This document shows positions 54,614-61,574 of a stretch of 64,000 nucleotides of DNA, piece by piece (the stretch's first letter is position 1; the number at the start of each line of letters is the position of its first letter). This DNA is from Paenibacillus sp. V4I3 (lineage in GTDB: Bacteria > Bacillota > Bacilli > Paenibacillales > NBRC-103111): the NCBI RefSeq assembly GCF_030817215.1, contig NZ_JAUSZA010000001.1:574501-638500 (forward strand), given 5' to 3'. The position numbers were made by a program, and so were the translations under genes. The notes beneath the pieces are model-generated. The model searched no databases. It worked only from the letters and a program-made list of their open reading frames with translations, and was not told the DNA's origin.

Positions 54614-54632
54614 CTTGGTAAAGTGCTGTGTT

Positions 54633-55094
54633 CTACAGCTCTTCGAATTTATTTTCGAATTTATTTTCAACCGGTTGCAGGAGCTCATCATCGTTGTTGT
54701 CACGCACCGTTTTTTGGAGAACAAAGGAGGACATCGTCAGGAACAAGGCCGTAACAGCGTAATAGCCTTTGACAGAGAGCAACTGCTCTAGATTAATAAT
54801 CCCGATAAACATACCCAGAAGCGCTAGAGCGAACGAGCTCCATGCCAAGAAGGTGAAAGCCGCTGTGTTGCGTTTGCGTGATCCGTAGCCATCCTCCAAA
54901 TTATCACGAATGACCTTCTGTAAGACAAAAGCCGACATCGTGAGAAATAACGCGCATACTGCGAAGTAACCTTTGACACTCAGTGCTTCTTCCAATGTAT
55001 AAATCCCGATGAACATCGCCAGGAATGCCCCAATGAAGGATGTCCAAGCCATAAAAGTAAATGCTGTCGTGTTCCGTCTCCGATTATCCATCAT
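54633..55094 (-). CDS. yiaA: YiaA/YiaB two-helix membrane protein with internal duplication
   Basis: A roughly 153-residue inner-membrane protein with four membrane segments in two copies of the YiaAB domain: NTTAFTFMAWTSFIGAFLAM...YFAVCALFLTMSAFVLQKVIRD and NTAAFTFLAWSSFALALLGM...YYAVTALFLTMSSFVLQKTVRD. The halves are about 65% alike by eye. Function of YiaAB proteins is unknown. The tail has ENKFENKFEEL. ATG at 55094 lies 8 bases after AGGGGG. A TAGTAC/GTACTA dyad upstream links it to the TetR-type gene at 57044. Confidence 0.87.
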   Translation of the reverse strand: MMDNRRRNTTAFTFMAWTSFIGAFLAMFIGIYTLEEALSVKGYFAVCALFLTMSAFVLQKVIRDNLEDGYGSRKRNTAAFTFLAWSSFALALLGMFIGIINLEQLLSVKGYYAVTALFLTMSSFVLQKTVRDNNDDELLQPVENKFENKFEEL

Positions 55095-55151
55095 CTCAAA
55101 AGCCCCCTGTGGTTGCTGTCGCAACGCTTTAGTGTCTTGCTCTTGTGTCTT

Positions 55152-55200
55152 ATTATAGGAGATAGTTCCCCTCCCAGATAGTACTATTTACCAATAGTAC
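55152..55200 (-). promoter_or_regulatory. Promoter -10 and TetR-type operator copy upstream of yiaA-like gene
   Basis: Minus-strand -10 TATAAT is at plus 55152-55157. The dyad GTACTATT-TACC-AATAGTAC is at 55181-55200, upstream of or over the -35. The same TAGTAC/GTACTA core occurs before the TetR gene and before the SDR-hydrolase gene. Confidence 0.65.
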
Positions 55201-55270
55201 CCGAATGCTTCAGCATTTAAAATACAGCTCACCATCGTTCTTGGGCGGAGTGTGGTAAAATTGGCGCAAA

Positions 55271-55610
55271 GCACATTACGCTGCTCAAGGCGTAAAAGCT
55301 TCCTCTGGCTTATCCGGGTAATGTTGTACGTTGTACAACTTGCCTTCTTAATTCCCACTTTCCACTAAACAAACAATTATCAAATAATCAAATAAACAAG
55401 ACAAACCAGACAAACCAGACAAGACAACCACACAAACCACCAACACCAAGAACGCATAGACACTTACTGAATAATTAAGCACGTATCCACAATCTCACTC
55501 AATCAACAAACAACTCCAACGCATAGTCACTCACTAAATGATTATGCATTGTCTCCACAATCTCACTTAACTCTGCAAACTCCATAGCTAAATAGGGGTA
55601 AGATTCCGCC
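55271..55610. repeat. Composite intergenic repeat region
   Basis: The 600-base gap at 55095-55694 has no credible gene. GTTGTAC-N3-GTACAAC is at 55323-55339. Two tandem copies of a GCATAG...CCACAATCTCACT repeat lie at 55451-55517 and 55518-55610; the second ends CTAAATAGGGGTAAGATTCC. Copies with matching flanks occur at 61101-61224 and, shortened, at 41636-41681. The stretch 55380-55447 is an A/C-rich run with short AAACCAGACA repeats. Confidence 0.65.
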
Positions 55611-55694
55611 TTCCCCGTACCCCAACACATCAAAAATAACCCATTCGAGCGTTGACTCGCACGGGTCTTCTTCTGGTTTTTACACAGCAAAAAT

Positions 55695-56150
55695 TCATTC
55701 ACATATGGCTACACCAAAGGCATGATGCTCCCAGAAGACAGCCTGAATTTGCTTGGTTTCCTCTTTGATGCAGGCGACAAGCACAATAACTTCCGTAATT
55801 TTGTCTCTGGATGGGAGATTGGCTTTCTTCTTTTTTTTATGAGCAATATCAATTAAGACTCCAATGATGAAACCCACAGCTGCGCCAATAAGGCCCCAAA
55901 GTATGGCCCCTCCCTTTAAAATAAAGCCATAGGAAGAGCCAATTACTGTGAGCGCCGTTGCCAGGGCAGTCCCGGCATCAAATAAACTAACGCCATCGGA
56001 GCGATGGATCGTGTCGAACATTTTCGGTTTGTTGGGTCTCCCTTGCAAAGAAACAGCATAAATGTGTTCTTTTGGTATACCCGCCTCTTCAAGAGCAGTA
56101 ATCGCCAGCTCCAAATAGATCGAATGTTCAAATGATGCTATTACATGCAT
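55695..56150 (-). CDS. Glycine-zipper-like membrane protein, unknown function
   Basis: A 151-residue protein. N-terminal 60 residues (MHVIASFEHSIYLELAITAL, EEAGIPKEHIYAVSLQ) form a ferredoxin-like alpha/beta segment seen in small stress-type membrane proteins; a Gly-rich hydrophobic region at about 62-98 (FDAGTALATALTVIGSSYGF, GGAILWGLIGAAVGFIIGVL) makes one or two membrane helices; then KKKKK and a short soluble tail. ATG at 56150 follows GAGGGTGA; an upstream ORF extension overlaps the previous gene. Ten bases after the 56161-56934 gene, so cotranscribed. Confidence 0.65.
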   Translation of the reverse strand: MHVIASFEHSIYLELAITALEEAGIPKEHIYAVSLQGRPNKPKMFDTIHRSDGVSLFDAGTALATALTVIGSSYGFILKGGAILWGLIGAAVGFIIGVLIDIAHKKKKKANLPSRDKITEVIVLVACIKEETKQIQAVFWEHHAFGVAICE

Positions 56151-56160
56151 GGTGTCACCC

Positions 56161-56934
56161 TCATTTTCGAAGCGAAGATTTAGGAAATGGAAATTGGGGA
56201 TACTGATAATCCTCTCGCAGCAAGATAGCCTGCTCATGATCAAATAGCTTGTTATATTCGACCGTATTTACATAAGCATCGTAGACAGAAAAACCGTAAA
56301 GAGAAGGTAAAAATATAAGCCAATGCATACTCACCACACTAGCCGACTGCGTTAAGTCCCACATGAGTAAATAATGAATTCCTTCGAGCAAATGTGAGAA
56401 ATAGGCGAGCAAAATCCAGCTCACAAGTATAAAAAAAGCATTGATAATCCGATGCGAATAAAGCTGTCCCATTCCCGGCATCAACAAGGACCAGACCATC
56501 GCTAGCCATGGCGAGCGTTTATCTAGGTAGTTAATTTCCATACCCGACATTTTAAAAGAATCAACCGGAGCATTCTCCCTTTTGGCCAAAATAAATTGAT
56601 GATTCAAATCCACGGAGGTTCGATAGCTGTCGTAGATCGCAAATAAATAAACTGGCACATAGAGTGACATCCACCGAATATTTAGCACTTCATTGGCTTT
56701 CTCGAATTGACCAGTGAAGGTGTAGACGATCGCTTCGTTCAAATGCATCTGGGTATTAATGAACATTTCCCATCCAATGAGGATAAAGCCGCGAAAATAT
56801 TTGGATAGCAGTAAATGACCAAAGCCCGGAAAGGCAGCGGCCCACCATACAATAATGAATGGATTGCGCAAATGCAATTGGGTAATTCCTAATACACTGA
56901 CAAAAGCAATTTGACGGCGAGGCTTGGTTCTCAT
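56161..56934 (-). CDS. Polytopic membrane protein with two PGxGxL repeats
   Basis: A 257-residue integral membrane protein with about six segments. Two related hairpins start WAAAFPGFGHLLLSKYFRGF and WSLLMPGMGQLYSHRIINAF, the P-G-x-G-x-L-x pattern seen in TM2/DUF5683-type proteins. Function is unknown. ATG at 56934 lies 6 bases after AAGGATG, better than the ATG at 56943. Divergent from the TetR gene; forms a two-gene unit with the following small membrane protein. Confidence 0.65.
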   Translation of the reverse strand: MRTKPRRQIAFVSVLGITQLHLRNPFIIVWWAAAFPGFGHLLLSKYFRGFILIGWEMFINTQMHLNEAIVYTFTGQFEKANEVLNIRWMSLYVPVYLFAIYDSYRTSVDLNHQFILAKRENAPVDSFKMSGMEINYLDKRSPWLAMVWSLLMPGMGQLYSHRIINAFFILVSWILLAYFSHLLEGIHYLLMWDLTQSASVVSMHWLIFLPSLYGFSVYDAYVNTVEYNKLFDHEQAILLREDYQYPQFPFPKSSLRK

Positions 56935-57007
56935 GTGCAGCATCCTTAAGAATCAGTTTCCAATAATGCTATTATCTTCTTTCGCATGTAAGATATACAT
57001 ATCGGAT

Positions 57008-57043
57008 TTGACAATTGATTTTTAGTACCCTATAGTACTATTT
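57008..57043 (+). promoter_or_regulatory. Promoter and operator of the TetR-type gene (leaderless)
   Basis: Perfect -35 TTGACA at 57008-57013, 17-bp spacer, -10 TATAGT at 57031-57036. The ATG starts at 57044, so the transcript should begin at or within a base of the start codon; no ribosome-binding site is present. TAGTACCCTATAGTACTA at 57023-57040 overlaps the -10 and is the likely autorepression site. Confidence 0.75.
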
Positions 57044-57625
57044 ATGAAAAAGGAAAAGAGATTAACCAACCGTGATCTTGTGATTCAAGTGGCAACGGAC
57101 TTGTTCCTGACAAAAGGCTATTTAGCAACCAGCATGGACGAAATCGTTGCAGTGAGCAAAGTGTCCAAAACGAACATTTATTATTATTTCAAACGTAAAG
57201 AAGACCTGTTGACCGCAATTCTCGAACAACTAATACACACCTATAACGAGATGATTCAGGAGACCGTGTCACGTTCGGGATTAAGTGTGCAGGAGCGCTT
57301 CACTGCTCTCTTACAAGTGCTGACAGGACTTGAATGGACTTCCTTAGGCGGATGCCCGTTTCTCACTCTGTACACACAGATGCCGCAGGATGCAAATGTA
57401 CTACGGGAGAAAGTGAGCGTTTTTTTCCGGGACCAAATGCTTACGGTGGAAGCCCTGCTCATCGAGGGTGTTCATAACAAGGAGTTTTCATCCACCCTAC
57501 CGACAAAAGCCACGGCTCAATTGATCGTTTCGACGATAGAAGGCGGGCTGTTCCTGCAGCATGCAAGCCAAGACCCAGCTATGTTGAGTCAAACTCTTTC
57601 TACTTTAGCCTTGTTGCTAAAGTAA
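57044..57625 (+). CDS. TetR-family transcriptional regulator
   Basis: A 193-residue repressor. HTH at about 25-45 (FLTKGYLATSMDEIVAVSKV then SKTNIYYYFKRKEDLLTAIL) and a ligand domain with a TetR_C-like segment LSVQERFTALLQVLTGLEWT and GGCPFLTLYTQMPQD. The CPFLTL pattern is common in TetR regulators of fatty-acid or detoxification genes, but ligand is unknown. Probably leaderless. It shares its dyad operator with the next gene and with the yiaA-like gene, forming a small regulon. Confidence 0.9.
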   Translation: MKKEKRLTNRDLVIQVATDLFLTKGYLATSMDEIVAVSKVSKTNIYYYFKRKEDLLTAILEQLIHTYNEMIQETVSRSGLSVQERFTALLQVLTGLEWTSLGGCPFLTLYTQMPQDANVLREKVSVFFRDQMLTVEALLIEGVHNKEFSSTLPTKATAQLIVSTIEGGLFLQHASQDPAMLSQTLSTLALLLK

Positions 57626-57631
57626 TTTTTT
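57602..57631 (+). terminator. Short terminator at the end of the TetR-type gene
   Basis: CTTTAGC and GCTAAAG form a 7-bp stem (6-base loop) overlapping the last codons, followed by TAATTTTTTT. Confidence 0.65.
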
Positions 57632-57640
57632 TAATCATCA

Positions 57641-57660
57641 TTAGTACTATTTAGTACTAA
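57641..57660. promoter_or_regulatory. TetR-type operator before the SDR-hydrolase gene
   Basis: TTAGTACTATTTAGTACTAA: perfect 8-bp arms around 4 bases, 26 bases before the start codon at 57687. Same core as at 57023-57040. Confidence 0.8.
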
Positions 57661-57686
57661 AAAAATAATGAAGGGCAGGCAATTAG

Positions 57687-59561
57687 ATGGCACATATTTT
57701 CATTACAGGCGGTACTGGGTTCATAGGTTCGTATACGTTAGAGCAGCTATCTCGTGAGGATCATACCGTTTCGGTGCTCGTTCGTTCCAAAGCTCGATGG
57801 GAGCAGATCCGCAAGCAATTAGGTTGGCTCAGCGGTGATGGTCAGAGGGAAACTAGCGTGGGAAATGAGCGATTTTCCCCGGTTATAGGAGATTTAAGCT
57901 TACCCGGCCTTGGATTAAACGCACCTGCCATGGCGTCAGTGCTAACGGCAGATGTAATCATTCACGCGGGTGGGCCGATGGATATTCGGATCGGGGAGTC
58001 TGAGGCCCGTGCGGTTTTCCTGCAAGCCGCCGAGGAATTGCTAAGTTTGGCTTCGCAAATTCAAACGCGTAAAGGTTTGCAGCATTTCATCCATATTGTC
58101 GGCTTTAAAAGTCCCTTTACAGAGGATAATTTCCACAATCCAGCACCTATTATCGCTAGTTTAGAGCAGGAATCTCCTTACGAGCTTATGAAATTTCTAG
58201 CTGATTTGCGCATTCGCCAAGGAGCGAAGCAGCTAAATTTTCCTCTATCTGTCGTCCATCCAAGCGTTCTAATTGGCAGCTCAAAGCACGGGGACACCCC
58301 GCAAACAGGAGGACTCGGTATTCTCGTGCGGGCCACCGCACGCAAGTTGATGAGTATTACACCCGGTGGTAACTCCCATTGGCTGCCCCTCTTTCATGTC
58401 AATCACGCTGCTGAGTTCATTAGCGCTCTGGCGAAGGAATCGAATCCCGTTAGCCAAACCTACTACTTACTGGATGAGAAGAAGCAAAGTCCCTCGATGA
58501 CAGAGCTCGTGTCGGGCATAGCCAAGGAACTTCGTGTCAGTAATCCATGGGGAGCGATCTCACCTAAATGGTTGTCAAAGATTCTTGGGAGTCATCTTGG
58601 ACGGAAAATCGGAATTCCTAAGGAATCCCTCGATTTTATCGTAAACGTCAATCAGGCTTATCCACTAACTGCCTCACAAGACATGCAGCGAAAGTACGGA
58701 TTGGAGCACGCGATAAACTCCTCGATTATGCCCTATACCATCTCAGATCTCGATTTTCGTCTCGTTCATTCGCACTCTCAGGCAGATGGATATATACGGG
58801 GTAAAAGAGGGCCTTTGGCCACACTGGAACGGGCGGGATCAGCCAAAGGGAAGCCTCCGATCCTGTTCGTTCACGGCACTCTAAGCGGAGCCGATTGCTT
58901 GCTTCCGCTGGCCGAGCAATTCCCTGAGTTTTCCGTCTGCCTGGTCGATCTCCCAGGCTTCGGCCGTTCGCCCTATCACCACGGTGCGGATGTGATAGAA
59001 GGGCATATCGAATCGCTTGTCCAGGCGATTCGGGCTTTCGAGACCCCGGTTACGCTCGTGGGGCACTCGCTGGGCGGACTGCTCGCCGCCCACGCCTACG
59101 CTCGCGTACCGGAACAAATCCACAGGCTGCATCTGCTGCAGCCTGCTTTGCACAGCGCTGCGCGGAGATACCGCAGCGCGCGAATCAACGAAGCCGCGCT
59201 GCGCATGCTGCGTGCGCCCAGCTTGCGGAAGCAGCTTCAGGCGCAGAGCTGCTTCACGGACATAAGTGACATACCGCCCGCGTATGTCACTTATGTCCTG
59301 GCCGAGCTGCAGTCGCCGCGTGTGCGGAAGACGACTGCGGAGACCCTCTCTGCGCTGACGCGCGCAGAGAGCTTCACCCAGCTGCAGCCGGGTGCGCTGC
59401 TGCTGGGTGAGGCGTCGATCCTGTGGGGAACCCAGGATCGGGCGTACCACCTGCCGGAGCGCTTTCGCTCCGCCCGCACGGTGGAGATAGCGGCTTCTCA
59501 CCACTTCCCTATCTCGCATCCGGCAATGACCGCTCAGCTCCTGAGGCAGCAAGGTCTATAA
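57687..59561 (+). CDS. Fusion of extended SDR (NAD-binding reductase) and alpha/beta-hydrolase
   Basis: A 624-residue two-domain protein. Residues 1-350 are an extended short-chain dehydrogenase/thioester-reductase-like domain: TGGTGFIG at 7-14, acidic-to-GDL at 68-70 and YxxxK as Y165-K169. Residues 388-620 are an alpha/beta hydrolase: HG oxyanion motif at 396, nucleophile elbow GHSLGG (Ser461), acid Asp584 in WGTQD and catalytic His605/606. All catalytic residues look intact in both halves. A coupled reduction and hydrolysis of an acyl or ester substrate is plausible (inference). Last third is strongly GC-rich with inverted repeats. Weak ribosome-binding site; controlled by the TetR-type operator upstream. 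Confidence 0.85.
   Translation: MAHIFITGGTGFIGSYTLEQLSREDHTVSVLVRSKARWEQIRKQLGWLSGDGQRETSVGNERFSPVIGDLSLPGLGLNAPAMASVLTADVIIHAGGPMDIRIGESEARAVFLQAAEELLSLASQIQTRKGLQHFIHIVGFKSPFTEDNFHNPAPIIASLEQESPYELMKFLADLRIRQGAKQLNFPLSVVHPSVLIGSSKHGDTPQTGGLGILVRATARKLMSITPGGNSHWLPLFHVNHAAEFISALAKESNPVSQTYYLLDEKKQSPSMTELVSGIAKELRVSNPWGAISPKWLSKILGSHLGRKIGIPKESLDFIVNVNQAYPLTASQDMQRKYGLEHAINSSIMPYTISDLDFRLVHSHSQADGYIRGKRGPLATLERAGSAKGKPPILFVHGTLSGADCLLPLAEQFPEFSVCLVDLPGFGRSPYHHGADVIEGHIESLVQAIRAFETPVTLVGHSLGGLLAAHAYARVPEQIHRLHLLQPALHSAARRYRSARINEAALRMLRAPSLRKQLQAQSCFTDISDIPPAYVTYVLAELQSPRVRKTTAETLSALTRAESFTQLQPGALLLGEASILWGTQDRAYHLPERFRSARTVEIAASHHFPISHPAMTAQLLRQQGL
59258..59298. repeat. Perfect 16-bp inverted repeat inside coding sequence
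   Basis: GGACATAAGTGACATA at 59258-59273 and its exact reverse complement at 59283-59298, 9-base loop, within codons 524-537 of the SDR-hydrolase gene. Further perfect arms nearby: CTCTCTGCGC/GCGCAGAGAG at 59346-59371 and CGGAGCG/CGCTCCG at 59455-59472. Confidence 0.85.
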
Positions 59562-59571
59562 TCTTTATCGC

Positions 59572-59633
59572 AAGAACTCGATTCTCCCTGCCGCAGCGAG
59601 GCAAGGATGTCAATCGAGTTCTTTGCTTTTTCC
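59572..59633 (+). terminator. Terminator of the SDR-hydrolase gene
   Basis: AAGAACTCGATT (59572-59583) and AATCGAGTTCTT (59612-59623) form a perfect 12-bp stem with inner CTGCC/GGCA pairs, followed by T-rich sequence. Confidence 0.88.
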
Positions 59634-59728
59634 AGTAGACATACACCCATCTCCTTCCCTTCGAATAAGGTAAAGAAAAAGTAGGCTCGGATATCACGCC
59701 TTTGCTTACGAAGAAAGGGAGGAACCCT

Positions 59729-61018
59729 ATGCAAATCCACGTTGTCCAGAAGGGACAGACGTTATACCGCATTGCGCAAACGTATGGAGTGTCGGTGGAT
59801 ACGATCACAACAGCCAATGAGATGACCCCAAGCCAATCCCTGGTCATCGGACAGGCATTGGTCATTCCGATTGTTGGCTCGTACTACTGGGTACAGCCCG
59901 GTGAAGGGCTCTATTTGATTGCCCGAAAGCTCGGAATCGACCTGCAGACTCTCGCCTCCGTCAATAGACTAACCATGTATCAATCTTTACCTGTTGGCTT
60001 TCGGCTCTATATTCCACCAACCCCTCGTACGCAGGCAGAAGTTAATGCTTATTTAGAGCCTCGCGGGACTGACGTATCGCCCGTTCTCATTCAATCCGCC
60101 AAGGAAGCCGCCCCTCATCTTACGTACTTAGCTCCATTCAGCTTCCGTATTAATCGGGACGGCACCCTCCAAGCCCCACAGTTGGACGATCTTCGCGGGA
60201 TTGCCTCACAGCATGGCGTTACCTTGATGATGGTTGTGACCAATCTCGAACATGACCAATTCAGCGCTGAGCTCGGACATATTATCCTCACCGACGACAC
60301 CGTTCAGAATCGTCTGCTTCAGACCATTAAAAGCACCGCCAAACAATATGGATTCCGCGATATCCATTTCGACATTGAGCATCTGTTCCCCGATGATCGT
60401 GACGCCTACACACGCTTCCTTCGGAAAGCGGCGGCACAACTCCATCAAGAGGGCTACTTGATGTCCACGGCGCTCGCGCCGAAAACAAGCGCCGCTCAAG
60501 CTGGCGCCTGGTACTCTGCGCATGATTACAGAGCGCATGGCCAGATCGCCGATTTCGTCGTCATCATGACGTACGAGTGGGGCTACAGCGGCGGCCCCCC
60601 TATGGCCGTCTCCCCCATCGGTCCCGTGCGCAAAGTGCTGGAGTACGCCATAAGCGAGATGCCCGCATCCAAAGTCATGATGGGCCAAAATCTGTACGGC
60701 TACGACTGGACGCTGCCCTATGTCCCAGGGGGCGCCTTTGCAAAGGCCGTCTCTCCGCAAGCGGCTATTGATCTGGCCCGCAAGTATAATGCGCAGATCC
60801 TATACGATTACACGGCGCAAGCCCCGCACTTCAACTACTGGGACGATGCTGGCAAGGAGCACACAGTCTGGTTCGAAGACGCACGCTCCATTCAAGCGAA
60901 ATTCCGCTTGTTGAAAGAGCTTGGCTTACGCGGGATTAGTTACTGGAAGCTTGGTCTTAAATTTCCGCAAAACTGGCTGCTCCTTGAGGAAAATTTCAAA
61001 GTCGTGAAGCGATCATAA
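59729..61018 (+). CDS. yaaH: Spore cortex/germination protein YaaH-like: two LysM domains plus GH18
   Basis: A 429-residue peptidoglycan-active protein of the spore. LysM 1 is about 3-46 (HVVQKGQTLYRIAQTYGVSV), LysM 2 about 51-95 (YWVQPGEGLYLIARKLGIDL). GH18 domain from about 110: FRDIHFDIEHLFPDDR carries the catalytic Glu217 in a D-x-x-x-D-x-E pattern, and VVIMTYEWGYSGGPPMAVSP and QNLYGYDWTLPY fit the YaaH/SleL N-acetylglucosaminidase group. No signal peptide, as usual for YaaH. ATG at 59729 follows AAGGGAGG. Role: cortex fragment hydrolysis in germination. Confidence 0.94.
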   Translation: MQIHVVQKGQTLYRIAQTYGVSVDTITTANEMTPSQSLVIGQALVIPIVGSYYWVQPGEGLYLIARKLGIDLQTLASVNRLTMYQSLPVGFRLYIPPTPRTQAEVNAYLEPRGTDVSPVLIQSAKEAAPHLTYLAPFSFRINRDGTLQAPQLDDLRGIASQHGVTLMMVVTNLEHDQFSAELGHIILTDDTVQNRLLQTIKSTAKQYGFRDIHFDIEHLFPDDRDAYTRFLRKAAAQLHQEGYLMSTALAPKTSAAQAGAWYSAHDYRAHGQIADFVVIMTYEWGYSGGPPMAVSPIGPVRKVLEYAISEMPASKVMMGQNLYGYDWTLPYVPGGAFAKAVSPQAAIDLARKYNAQILYDYTAQAPHFNYWDDAGKEHTVWFEDARSIQAKFRLLKELGLRGISYWKLGLKFPQNWLLLEENFKVVKRS

Positions 61019-61100
61019 CATCGGATGGAAGCGACGCACTTATAAAGAAATAAAAAAAAATAGCTTCCCCCGTCCTTGGTTGAGAGTGTTTATAAAGTTT

Positions 61101-61224
61101 GATGCAAAGCAATCTACGCCCCAAGTCAGCTAGAGAAGCATAGTTACTTACCGAATGATTATGCAAATCCACAATTCACTTAGCTAGCAAAGATCCGTAG
61201 CTAACTATCCTAAATAAGGTAAGC
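61101..61224. repeat. Third-locus copy of the GCATAG...CTAAATA intergenic repeat
   Basis: GCATAG-TTACTTACCGAATGATTATGCA at 61138-61164 continues to CTAACTATCCTAAATAAGGT near 61220. It matches the copies at 55451-55610; even the flank GCAAAGCA..TACGCC is shared. The rest of the gap 61019-61574 has no credible gene apart from the terminator at 61250-61280 and the promoter region of the next gene. Confidence 0.65.
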
Positions 61225-61249
61225 TTATTGACTAGTATGCTTATCTATT

Positions 61250-61280
61250 AAGGAGGATCCCATGACGGATCCTCCTTTTT
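61250..61280 (+). terminator. Strong terminator in the yaaH-downstream gap
   Basis: AGGAGGATCC (61251-61260) and GGATCCTCCT (61267-61276) form a perfect 10-bp stem with a 6-base loop, then T-run. It is 232 bases after the yaaH stop, so it may end a long 3' UTR or a small RNA. Confidence 0.85.
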
Positions 61281-61574
61281 CTAACCTCGACCTGCCTCTA
61301 TAAAGAATAACAACTTGCTGCAACCTTTGTTTGCAGCCTCCCGTCTAAGCTTAAGTAATTTTTACCAATTGCATAGGTTGGACTTATATTCATCAGTAAT
61401 CTGGCGCACAAACTTGCTGGCAATTGTGGAATTTAAAACTATTAGTCCATGGATGTATTTGGGAATTTATTGTGAAAAGTATTCACTTTCAGCCTCTAGA
61501 TTCCGATAATAAACAGGTTCCATAATTTTCATATACATAATCATTGAGGAACATAATCGGAGGGAATCAGAGCA

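Noticed and set aside
55499..55702. 67-residue ORF on the minus strand
   Set aside because: Runs through the dispersed repeat copy and lacks a ribosome-binding site.
58881..59552. 223-residue ORF antisense to the hydrolase domain
   Set aside because: Shadow of a GC-rich gene; sense frame has intact catalytic triad.
60206..60760. 184-residue ORF antisense to yaaH
   Set aside because: No ribosome-binding site or domain; yaaH is unambiguous.
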